DNA from: Branchiostoma floridae
Taxonomy: Eukaryota > Chordata > Leptocardii > Amphioxiformes > Branchiostomatidae
Assembly: GCF_000003815.2 (NCBI RefSeq)
Contig: NC_049995.1
Location: 575,920 to 639,919 of the forward strand
DNA: 64,000 nt
Reading direction: 5' to 3'
Shown here: one piece after another, positions 45,009-57,900 of the stretch
How positions within the stretch are numbered: the first letter of the stretch is position 1
How the letters are laid out: every line of letters starts with the position of its first letter
Notes under the pieces: model-generated
Told to the model about the DNA's origin: nothing
Seen by the model: the letters and a program-made list of their open reading frames with translations, nothing else
Database searches by the model: none
Made by a program: the position numbers and the translations under genes

Positions 45009-45913
45009 CAGAAAATACATGGACTTCGCACAAGGATAGAACTCGCCCACGTCCGGGTGCCCGGATGGCCACAAAACGTCCTTGCATGTCAGCACAAGGG
45101 ACGTTCATGGATATGGATTCCTCAGTGCCTCTGATGTATCGATGATCACCACCGCATTTGTGGTTACTGGCTACCACTTCGGACTCCCCAATGTGGATGT
45201 TGAAGGGGTTGATTCGGTCATCGTTATTAAAGATGACCACGCTGTAAAGATTGTAGACGGCGCAATGGTACTTATTCAGATTGTAAATACAAATGGCAAC
45301 CACATGATATATGTGTAAACTTTGGTAGATTCACAGTTACCTTCACAGCTAATGATATCGTGACTTTCTCCTTTGCATCTATAACTGACACATCAACCTG
45401 GAATTCAGATCAGGAAAATGCAATATACATGCACTTTTTGATACTTCAAATTGTTTACGGCTGTTAAGTACACACACGCTCACAAAAACATATTTAGTTA
45501 AAACTGTCTATTTTACACACTCAAGGGATATGTTGGCTACGAAATAGACTGGATTCTTGACGCTTAATTCAATCAGGAAAATTATTTGAGGGACCGTTGG
45601 AGAAAAGAGATCGCAGTAGCCAGAGAGTCCTTATGCAGATGCAGTACATGTTTTGTGCGTTTGTGTTTGTGTTCTTGCATATTTACTATAATAAATGATA
45701 GGGGAACTTACTGTACATGGATATATACGTACTTTCTAATCTTATACGATCCTCCAAGATCCACAAACCAGGTGGGGTCATCCTCTTGGGTTGTTTTTGT
45801 ACAGGATTCAGCATCCGGGTCCGTATCGATGTTCCCGTCTACAGCACGTTCGGCTACCTCACCAGAATCGGTGCTTGTTTGAGACACTTCCTTCCCTTCA
45901 GCTATGTTGACAG
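45009..45913 (-). CDS. F-type lectin (fucolectin) domain, two exons
   Basis: Exon 45733-45913 starts NIAEGKEVSQTSTDSGEVAE and includes AVDGNIDTDPDAESCTKT and PTWFVDLGG. Exon 45009-45241 has NPFNIHIGESEV, VPCADMQGRFVAIRAPGRG and LSLCEVHVF. The order matches the fucolectin fold. In eel agglutinin the sugar contacts are a His in SCTHT and an Arg after TN. Here these read Lys (SCTKT) and Asn (FNND); the second Arg is kept. Fucose binding may therefore be changed or lost. Confidence 0.85.
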
Positions 45914-48900
45914 CTATAACAGGCGAAATAAGTAGTTTTTAAAAAGCTGGAATTTTGCCAAGGTTTGCGTGCGCATTTTTTTTTTCTAGTTATTTAATAG
46001 TATATGTTGAAGACAAGAACGCTACACCGCCGGGCAACGAGAAAACGTGCTCCAGGAAGTTACAGGCTATTTCCAACTTGAAATCAAAGTTCCGCGGCCG
46101 CTACACCTTTTTACCTGTTTACTAAGGTCAAAAACTATAATTTACTTTTCCTTTACCTTTGTGGAATCCATGGAACTTCACTTCAGACAGCCACGGTTGA
46201 TAGCCACTGTATGTGCTTTTGACTATGAACAACCAATACTGCGCTGTTTCCTTAGAATAGGAGAATAGCATGAGATCTTGCGTTCCAGGTGTAATACCGG
46301 TACCATCTTTGATCGCATACCATTGCCATGGCATCTTCTTTTCCGACTTTAATAATTTAAAGCTTGTAACGTCATGGGTTTGGTCTCCTATGTTGTTTAT
46401 AGCGATTTTGTCCAGTGTGATGGGCGCTCCGAGGTCGTAGACAATATACCAGTTGTTGTAATTTTGAGGCAGACCTCCAGGGTTCCAAAAGGTTCTCAGG
46501 TTCCCATCCAAGGTTTTTTGGGGATCAGATGCCACTCCGTTCCACACATGCGGGTTACCTTTCGACCCCACAATCCTAAACGAATCCCGTTTTAACCATC
46601 CTGGGGAAGAAGAAACAGAATCGTTACACAAGCTCTATCGAGACAGTAAAGCTATGATAACACAAAATAAAAGTGCTCCGCTTGGTTTCGTAGGTAATAA
46701 TACGCTGCGCTGAATGAAATATGAGAAATACATCGGTCGGTAAATCTCGTTACATGCATATTTTTATAAACCTAGTAAATGTGGATAGACGTGGTACATT
46801 TGACTAGCTTTACCATGCGGGAAAATCTATGGTAAATTAGCACGTTCACCGACTAGTAATGCTGATAAATGTCATATCTAACTACTACTTTGCTTAAGAA
46901 TACATAAACTTATGTTTGGGATCCAAATTTTCGTGCAAAGTTTGGAATGTAATTTTACGGCCGATTTATACCTTGAAATTGCTTAGAAATGTATTTTTCA
47001 TCATTTTGGAGTTACACTTACGAAAGTCAGTACAGCCTTCGCAGGTGCAGTGAGCGGGGCTAGCCCCACACCATCCCAATGAGGAACAGCATGGCTCGAC
47101 ACCGGCTGGGTCACACTCTCCGGGATTTACTCCTGGTGCCGCGAATCCTTGACCACATTTCCGGTCATCCCTCCAATTAGCTAGAAAGAAAACAAACAAT
47201 TATGGCTACAATCATACTATTTGAAATCTTTTGTGTAAGAGTTCACCAGCAAACCATGTATTTGCATTCAGTTTACAAGATTATTCAATTTGCACTTACG
47301 TATGCAGGTCATGCCATCCTCGTCAACTGCATGGTTGGGAGGGCACGCTGGAATGCATCGAATTTTCTCATCGTCAGTGCGCATGGCGAAGTATTGACAT
47401 GTGCACGTCACGCCATTTTTAGCCGTTTTTAATCCGGTCGGGCATTCTGCCAGGCATTGAGTGGTTCCATCTCTCCGTCGATAAGCAACGTGCTTACACA
47501 TGCGGCATTCGGTGTCGAGCTTCGATCCCGGGGACCTCGGGATACATCCTGTATTGTAAGAAAGATTTCGTTAAACCGCCGCTTTCCGTCAACAGAATAA
47601 GATTTTCTTGATGCCTTCAAAGAAATTCAGAAGGTGTCCTACACAATATTCTCAGAAAATCTCACCGTTACACTCTGGGTGGCAGTCTTCCATACACTTG
47701 CCATCCACCATGATAGTTCCACCCGTACATTCCATTTGTCCTGCGTTGCCCCCCTCAATGATTCTGGCGTCCATGATCTCTATGTTTTTTTCCCCGCTTC
47801 CAAAGGAGTAGAATTGAATACCTAATGGTTCAGCATCATCAGTGAATACCATGTAGATCAAGCCCTTCTCCTGTTAACAAAATGTAAGATATCATGAAAT
47901 TGTGCAATTTGATAAAGTAGATGGTAGCCAAGTTTGTGCAATGCATGAGACAAAAGTTGGTTTAAAGTTAGTGTACGATTCCTCAAGCTCAATCCATATG
48001 CCTGTTACTTACTGAAGAATCTGAGCCGATGCCATATTTGATGTGGGTTTGTAGCCCGTCCATGTCCTCTTCAATGCAAATAAAGTATGGCTGAAACAGC
48101 TTGGAGTCTCCCAGACTTCTAGCGCTTTTTGCTCCCTCGTATTTAACCAGTTTCATTCCCTGTGAGATATGTTTAAAACTGTATGTTTAAAAGTAATATG
48201 GATATTAGCAAGTGATTTACGGTTCACGTAAACTTCATGCATATTATTTCCTTGAATCGCTGTCCTAACCACAAATTTAAAAAAAAAACTTCGACTTGTT
48301 TTTACAAAAGAAAATCCTTATATTACCTTGTAGAGTGCGACACCTTGGAAACTGATCTGGAGATGGTACCAGGTGGTCTTGTCCCTCGGGATGGCGGAAA
48401 AGACAACAAAAATGTCCCCTTCCGATGCCGCAACAAAGTAGAGACACCTTCCGCCCTCCTCTGCAGGTTTGATCTGGTAGGAGTTGGACCACTTCACGTT
48501 GCAGGGCGCTTCAAGGATACTCGCTAAAGCCCCACTAGTTCAAATAGCAGAACAACATAAATCACCATTATTACGTTGACATTTTTTTATTGTATGCACA
48601 ACCATAGATCACTACAAATCTGCACCTCAACCAAAATCGCTCACCGGACAATGTCCCACGGTACATCTGCCTGCATCTTGACCAAAACCCTACGGGACGA
48701 TGTCCCACAGTACATTTAATTGAACCGCACCTTGACCAAAACCTCTCACGGGACAATGTACTTGGACTGCACCTTGATCAGAATCTCTCACCGGAAACGC
48801 CCCACAGTGAATTTACTTAGACTGCGCCATGACCAAAATCGCTCACCGGACAATGTCCCATTGTAAATCTACTTGAACTGCACCTTGACCTAAACCTCTC

Positions 48901-51900
48901 ACCGGACAATGACCCACAGTAAATTTACTTGAGTTGTTGGACATTGACCAAAACCTCTCACGGGACAATGTAACCCATTAAATTTACATGGCCTGCACCA
49001 TGATCAAAATCTCTCACCGGAAATGTCCCACAGTACATTTTCCTGGACCACACCTTGACCAAAATCTCTCGAGTGAAAATGACCGACAGTAAACTTACTT
49101 GGACCACACCTTGACCAAAACTTCTCAGGCGATAGTGTCCTAAAGTAAACTTATTTGGACAGCACCTTGAGCAAAATCTCTCACCGGACAATTTGGGCTG
49201 CACCTTGGCCAAAATCGCCCCGGACAATGTCCCACGGTAATTCTTCTTGGAACTGCACATTGACCAAAACCTCTAAAGGGACAATGTCCCACAGTAAATT
49301 TACTTGGACCGCACCTTGAGAAAAATCTCTCACGGGACAAAGTCCTCCAGTAAAGTTACTTGGACCGCACCTTGCCCAAAACCTCTCACGGGACAATGTC
49401 CTCCAGTAAAGTTACTTGGACTGCACCTTGCCCAAAACCTCTCACGGGATAAAGTCCTCCAGTAAAGTTACTTGGACTGCACCTTCCCCAAAACCTCTCA
49501 CGGGATAAAGTCCTCCAGTAAAGTTACTTGGACTGCACCTTGCCCAAAAACTCTCACGGGATAAAGTCCTCCAGTAAAGTTACTTGGACTGCATTTTGAC
49601 CAAACCCTCTCACGGGACAACTTCCCACTGTAAATTAACGTGGACTGCAATTTGACCAAAACATATCACGGGACAATGTCCCAAAGAAAATTCATTTCGA
49701 CTGCACCTTGACAAAACCTCTCACCGGACAATGTCCCACAATAAATTTACTTCGATCACACTTTGACCAAAACCTTTCACGGGACAACCACGTAGCTCAA
49801 ATGGTTCAGAAGTGCAACAAAAGTTTGGCACGTGTGTGTAAAGGGTTAGTGATTTATTTCAGCAAATAATATCCGTATAAGTTATTTCAATTATATATAA
49901 GTTTTTTCTTTGATCTACATTGCTTTTTGTTCCTCTTGATGGCGTTTTCAAGACCTATCCATCGCATGATTATTATCACGTCGTGTTTAAATGCATCGCA
50001 TAAAGGCACTTTACCTGTTGCTCTGGGAGTGCTCTAACGGACTGATGTACTCAGCTCTGGCCACAATTGCGTTAACTATGTTGCGAGGGAACTTGTCCAA
50101 GTACTGTTAAAAATTAGACCAAAAACATTTTGGTGTCAGTTATCAAAGCACATTATCATAATTTATACAGAAAATAATATCAAAATTGATAGAATAAACA
50201 ACCTTTTGCTCTAAAAAGCTACCATACTCCGCTTAATTTAAAAGTATATTTGCGTTATCTAATTCTAAAAAAAGGTAATGCCAACTCTACAACAATGCTG
50301 ATATCATAATCATATGCATCAGTGCAGGCTAGTTCTTTATTTCAACATGTTGTCATAGTTAAGACATATGTGAAGACTACAGAAATAGAAGTTTAGTTCA
50401 ACAATATAAAGCGTAAAGAAAAGGAGACTAATCTATTGAAATCATGATTAATTTCAGCAGTCAGTACCTTCATGGAAGCTTTCAAATCGTCTACCGTGAC
50501 GTAAAACTTGCCAGTTCTTTCATGGTACGTCATCACGAAACCAAAGCAGGATACCTGTATTTGCAAGTGTGCAAAATTTGAAACGTACGACAAACGTACA
50601 ACTTAATAACATACCTCTTACATGTGCTAAACTGACAAATCATGAAATATTGATTGTCCAAATAGAATTAAGATCCTTATTTGCATCCAATGGCTTACAA
50701 GCGTTTCCTTTTCTGTTCAAAAGGAATATCTCTCAAAAGTATGAACGTCTTATCTTGACAAATAATTTTCGTTGTTTCTAGTTTAACCCTATCCAGACTG
50801 GGGGGGGGGTGCTAAAAGTGCCTGCGCCAACATTGACCTCCCATAGCTCCCAAACGGCTTGAGCTAGAACAACCAAACTTGGTGAGTTTTCCTAAAATAT
50901 TAGAGGCAACAATTTAAAAAAAATGAATAAGTTTAGAACTTTTTCTTGTTGCCATGGCAACGGGTTCTGAAAGGCAGATTTTATAAAAATCACTAATTTT
51001 TGTTTAAACAATGGAATTTCCTTGCTAAACTAAACTTCTTTTCATATATCTTTAATATCTAACACATCTAAGTTAAACATTTATGATTAAATATTCCTAT
51101 TGCTAATGAGATGGCGTAATTGGTCAAAATCCAAGATGGCCGACAATATCATGACATAACAAGCTTATTTTCATTCAGATTTCATCACTACATGGTATTT
51201 TCTTACAGAAAACATTCATGTGAACGTTTTTAATCCATTTCAATGGGGTTTTAGCGTTATATGTTGAAAAAAATGTATCTTGAAAAATTTAAGGTTCATA
51301 ATCTAAGATGACGGATAGCTAAACTACAGATGACGTTATTCTATGACGTCATTTCGACGTCGCTGCGTCGGCTTTTGACAACAAAAGTCTTATGACACTC
51401 AAATATTAATAAAAAATCTTTATTGGTAACGTTTTGAGTGAGATATTTAAGTATTATGGGAATTCCCCGTTTTAGCCAAAAATATCAATTAAGTCATAAT
51501 GATATAAAATTTTCAGGAATTTTAAAACTCCATGAGCACCCCCCTCCCGCTGCAAATTTGGTGCTCGGCAAGTAAGCCGTTTTGAAAATACGAAGGGGGT
51601 CCCCCCCCCCCCCAGGCCAGGGAAGGCCCAAAAAGCCCAGTCTGGATAGGGTTAATATACAAAAATGAAAATGTGCTAATTCATTGTGTACTACGTTTCA
51701 CCTTCATTTAACTTCCATGCGGGATAAAATTAATTGTGGTTTGATAGTATTTTTTTACAAAAATAACCACAAAGACAGAAAGAAGAATTCAACTTAACTG
51801 TTAATGGTATAAATTCAAATTAATTACCTTCATCTTATTAGTGTCACTACTCCCGCCGTTGGTATGACTGTTGTATACGTGAAGAGACTCCCCAGGGGCG

Positions 51901-54900
51901 TGGCAGTTCCACCTGTGGTGAAAGGTGACCATGTTTGTCATGTAGCTCCTGTTATCATTTGTTGGGGGTAACAGGTTGTTTCACAGCAATGTCAGTTTTC
52001 AAACGTCAGTTCGCAAAAAGGCAAGTCGTTTCGCAAAAAGGCACAAGTCGTTTCGCTACAAGGTACAAATTGCTCCGCAACATTTAAATGTTAATAATCT
52101 TGATAGCCTAATTGTTTTAGAAATCGTATTCCTAACATAATTATACTCCTACCGCGTTGAACTTTTACCGGATGCGAAACAAATCCCCGACAACATTCAA
52201 TTGAAATCTGTAATGGTTTAAGCAATACCTGTTCTCTGAATAAACCACATAGGCCTCGGTATTCTTCTTGATATCGCTGTTGATATCTTTCTGAAGGTCG
52301 AAGAAGATCTGGAATTCGGGCGGGGAAAAAGAACTAATAAATGGCGCAAACTTCCGAATCTGATAACTAACCATCTACAAAGCAAATGTGCAGTTCTCTG
52401 TACATTCTATTTTCTATGTCAGTCTAAAGCTCTAAGTTAAGATACACAGGGGATTATTTGTGTTGGACAGTCAGGTACAAAATAAGAAGAAATGCAAATG
52501 ATAAGTCCAGTATCTAATGAAATCCTTACTTGCAATTAAAGTGAGATTTACTCGTTCAGGTGACGGTTCGGATTTTGTTTTGACCCTATGACGATGTAGT
52601 ATGGGACAATAAGACGCCAAGCATAGGTTTTCTCCATAGATTTGGCTTCAGTTTTCTTAAACGTTTCTGGTGGGGTAGATTCTGTCATCCCCCGAATACA
52701 TTCTACTTCTTGATGTTAATGCACGACAGCGTTAACGCGGTTTCGTCGCCTGATTACCCAGATCGTATCTTTATCGGAGATTGTGCAAAACGTATCGCAA
52801 CAACTTTCTTCCTTTTCACACATTACCCTCAATATTGGGCTTTCTTGTTATATGAATCACTATCCCAGAAAACCCTTTTTTGTGTAACGCCATGAAAGGC
52901 ATGTCCATAAATTATCAGTCTCTTTGAAACTAAGTGAAAGTGAACATTTAATTTTAATGATGTTTTAGAAAAAAAAACTGAGTCAAAATGTCAACTGAGC
53001 CGGTCAATGAGTCAGTGACAAGGCACACTTTCCATTGGAAACATTTAATTGTCCGGAAAACGATGTTTAGAACAGCGCTAGCACCTTTCTTAGAAAGACA
53101 GAATATTCTTGATCCAAACCTTATATGTGTCTCCGTTGATCAGATCCAGCCATGATGGGTGTGCAACTCCAGTATCTCCTCCCTTCACGGTTAGGGCTTC
53201 AGTCTGACATCCGGGATTCCCTCCCTTTAGATGGAAGTCTGTCGTGGGGATTGGACCCTGTAAAGGTAGCAAACATCTAAGGCTAGAAAGGCATCAGGAG
53301 CAGAAAACAGCAAACTTTACTCCAGGGCTGACGGCACAGTTGAGTTGCGTGGTAGAAGCACAAAATGGGAAGTTTTACGATTGTAGTTCCTACATAAAAC
53401 CTTTGAAAATCCTTCTTTTCCTTGGAAATGTTTGCCCAATACTGAGGGTTTTTTTCGTTAGTGACAGATAGAGTGTGATTTTATTATTTTGGTTAAAATT
53501 TGTTCTGTTCACCCATTTAGTTGGTGCAGGTTTGATTGACTTGTTGGGTTCCGCGTAGGTATACAAGAGGAAAGTTAGGGTCAACTGTAAGGTCTGTTTA
53601 CTTGAATCAGCCGTGACGAGAATTTGGGTGTCAACCACCTCAAATTCTCGTCACCATTTCTTTCAATGGTAAGCTAGTATACCCTTGTGACTTTCTGGTG
53701 AAGAAGAATTTTTGAGATTGAAATAAAGGTAAGTATTTTTACAATGACTTGTTTCAGGGCTTCTTATGCTGTGCGCCAATGGGAAGAATCAACTGTGGTG
53801 TCCGCCCTCCACCACCACCACCACATGCAATTATGGATGGCTCCTGATTTAAATTTTATAAGCATAAACCTCCTGTTAAAACCGACTCTTCCAATGGAAT
53901 CCAATGGAATTTTTCGTAGACAAGTGAGGCCTACAATATAATAATCCGGATGCAAGTTTAATCTACACAAATCTGTTTCTGATCCTGCCAACATTTATGC
54001 TATTGGATAGGCAGTGGGCCCCCAGTCCCCTCACCATTCTTTAAAAAAAGAAAACTTTTTTTTGTTCTGACATTCATCAGCTTACAAACAGCCATGCCAG
54101 ACCCAGCGGAATCATACCGATCTTAATAATTTGTAAGTTCTGCTTCACTACTGATCGCTACTTGTGGAATGTCATCCTCGGTCACCTTTGTTGTGATTTT
54201 AGCATAACGATTTGCAGCGGAAACGTCATCTCCATTTATACGCTACAGATTATCATAAATATTTCGAACACATAGTCCATACCTCTTCCATGTAAACAGC
54301 AATAGCCCTTTCCAGTGCAAGTCGCTTCTTGTCCATACTGAGTTGAAACTCTTCAATAGTTGCATCATCACAGTACCTAAGAACATCAAATTGAAATGAA
54401 TCAATACTTGTGAATAATATTGCTTGCATCTTCTCACATGCAGTTGCCTTTTTAACCTATATATTCTGAATATGGAACAATACATGTTATACGAGTCGTC
54501 AAGCCAACGCGCGTTCAAACAAACGATCTCGACTTGGAGAAAAAAATACATAAGCTTAAAAATTTTCAAATTAACTCATGGTGATAAATGTTTGAGCAGA
54601 CCTCTCGAAAACTCAGCATATGATATTTTCAGGCCAACACTTTATGATATTATGTGATTAATTGATTTATTAACTGAACAGAATGTGCTCAATGGTGCTA
54701 TTGATTGATTGATGTGAAATATGTAATCTATTGTATTATAATTAGTAGACAAAACAATTTAATCTATGAAAGAGGGCCCCAGGAAGAGTAATCATTGGAT
54801 ATAGAATAATTCTTTTTACACAACCAGCAGGAACTTACAATACTTACGTTTCATAAGTTCCTGCAAGAAACATGACAAAATAGAAAGCCCGAAAAACAAA

Positions 54901-57900
54901 ACGACTAAAAATGTTAAAATAACAGCCGGAGTCTAACCTCTGCTTGGAGAGTAAGAATTTAGTACTATTATGGTTGTGTTGGAAGAACTATTCTATATGA
55001 AAAAGAAGACCAAGTTTTATGCTTTTAAACAAACCCTGCACAGGAACTGCACCGTCCAGTTGGTCATTATCAGAACTTAACTGAAGTTAACTGCAATGAT
55101 AAATGTACCCACGCCATGAGGATTTTATATTCGGTATTTAGACCTAGTTTACCTACGGAAAATTTTTGAATGGCTTCACAGCAATTCCATGATGAAGATT
55201 TTCTAAATGGAAAGTGTATTTGTTTCACTTTCGGAAAAGTCGTGGCTGTTGATTCATTTCGCTATGTATAGAAGCTCCAGTGAAAGAGTATGTTCTTCCA
55301 TATGGACCTGGAGACATACTCAGTTATACTGGGCAAGCTCCGTTTCGGAATGGAATTAGTTCACAATATGTCACTTTTAGGGAGAAGTTACTTTTGAAAA
55401 TCTTTATTTCGTGCAGGGGTGATTTGGAACATTCCAATGTTTTGTTCGGAAGGGTATGGGTATGAAATGTTGTATTGCGTTTCGTAGATAGGGGTATGTG
55501 TGAAATATGCTGTATTTGCTCTCGAGCAAATGCCGGCCTTTCAAGTTAGCTTTAATGTCGTCATCATTTCTAGTACACGCCTAATTGAATTACTAAGCCT
55601 AATTGAATTAGAGAGTACATGCCAAATGCTTTATTTCTTTAGTTCATACTGATGTAAACGTACCGTTTCTCATTCTTAGTTGTCTCATTTCCATTATTGT
55701 CTTCCACAAGAACTGGTACGTTATAGTACTTCCGTGCTGTTCCCTCTTCTGTCAGCAAGCTGTGGATTTACAATAATGAATATACATAAGAATAATCAAT
55801 GGTTAATTCTTTTTCACTTGACCCCTGCAGCCTTAGAGTCCTACACATTTGGAATGGCGTGCAAGTCTTAAATATCACAAATGTGATGATATATGTACAA
55901 TACTAACGCAAGTGCATGTGCAACAGTAAGGCTGCAATACAGTGTATTTGCTGACTTTGGTAACTTTTCCATCTGTTGATAATTTCCATGGCAAAAAAAA
56001 TATTTTATGTCTGAAATCAGTCGAAAATTAATGAGCACCTCATCCCTACAATTTACTTGCCATGGCCTCAAGATATAAAACCTGCTCTCCCACGATCTAT
56101 TCAGTGGCCATAGCCCAACATACCAAATGTTATCTTAAACGTCTGACCGTTTCCAAATCTTTTCCAGTTGCTGGAGTAGTTGCTATTTGGCGTACCACAT
56201 TACCTGGATGTCTAACCGTCATTGATTTTTACATATCTACTCACTTCTTACTGAAGCAACCATCTGCAGCATCACTCATGTCGAAGGGGAACAGAAGTTT
56301 GAAGTTCAAGTTCAGCAGCTCTGACATGGTGCCCATGAACATTTGGATAGGCTTCGGGTATGACGGAATAGACTTCAGCCATTCGGTGAAGGTGTCCTTG
56401 AAGCTGGTGGTGTAGAAATCGGCGACGATGGACGCGACTTTTTGGTCACCTCCTTCTACCACTATATGGGTGCTGGCAGACTTGGATGACGAGCTTTAAC
56501 AATTATGATCGGCAAAGTAGTTATATTATTATATTTAATATCGGTTCTACGTAAAAGGAAAAAAGTAAAGAAAAAAGAATTTAAGTAACTAGTGGCAAAT
56601 CTATGATCTGGATGCGTCATTAGCAAAAATACAAGATATATCGAAATACGTACTAGTTTTTGGACATATTATACATACACATCTCAAAAAACATCTGCCA
56701 ACTCACAGGCCTTCAGGCCTAGAGGCGTCAGGGTGGTGAGACATCTCAAAAACCCTGCAAGACCCGCAAGCTTGCTATTCCAAACTCACTACCAATTTTT
56801 AAAGCAAGAAATCAAACTCTTAAAGACACCAAAAGTTGCCTTACGCGCTCCCACTTTCTTCATTCCTCCCGTAGTGACCTCCCGCACTAAACATACCGCT
56901 ATAAGACGCCTGGGCTGAGACAGAGAAAGACGTCAAACTTTCACTCTTGGCGGCTTCTTGAGTCTTGAACAGCCTGAATGAGCCGCCAAACTTTGCTGAC
57001 TTGATAAAATGGGTTCCGTAGCGAATGATGAAATCCTCTGCAAAAGGCAAACGTTTTTATTTATTAGTAACGATGGACTCAAACGACAAAAAAACTGAGC
57101 AAACAACCATTGATAGATTATTTGGAGCGATGAGAACTATTTCAAAAAGGTTAAGCACTCACGTAGTTTAGCTTTTCCCAAGATAAAGTTCTTTGGAAGG
57201 GACAGGAATCCCTCAGGAATGACAGGCTCAGAGAATCAGGGGTTATTTCGTCCAGGAAGATTTCATACCTACAGGTAAAAAGGTTAGGAATAGAATTATA
57301 AATCTACGTTTTGTAAGAATTACTATTTGTAAAATTAGTTACATTATGTGTGTGTATCTAAAGATGTTGATTTATGTTTAAATAATGTTCACTCATCGAA
57401 TAAGCAAACTGATAATGAATGAACACCAGTGCAATCAAAATGCAAATTTTGCAAGCAAAGAAGAAACACCTGATACCTGATGACATCCGTCTCGATGAGT
57501 GACATGAACATTTGTTTCTCGAATTTTGAAGACCCTCCCCATGCTGCGTTTACGGAAGCCTACAAAGGATGCCAGTAAAAGCAATGCTGCATTAATGCTG
57601 CATAGTAGAAAAATCATGAAGCAACTACGCCAATTTTCACAAATAATCATCAATTATCATGAAACCAAATATGACTACATTCAATCATTCAAGCAGCTTA
57701 TTACATCGCATTTTACATTTAATCATGTTGATCATGTTCTTTTATAACCAAAAAAATAATGAATGGATATAAAAGTGAGTTAACAATATATATTAAACAT
57801 CTTGAAATTGAAGTACTGTACCTGGAAGCCATATCCTGAAAAAGAGACCCCAGCTTTCTGCTGAAGGGAATNNNNNNNNNNNNNNNNNNNNNNNNNNNNN

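Noticed and set aside
48327-48523. Closer acceptor (ctttag) for the first FAMeT exon
   Set aside because: It would break phase with the exon ending at 50015 and give an early stop; the acceptor at 48534 restores phase.
48590-49790. Repeat array read as a gene with MSRERFW-type protein repeats, or as CRISPR
   Set aside because: The 56-bp unit changes frame at each copy, there are no spacers, and the array lies inside an intron bounded by well-phased exons.
53800-53826. His-rich peptide from a cac repeat
   Set aside because: It is a trinucleotide microsatellite in an intron of the MACPF gene.
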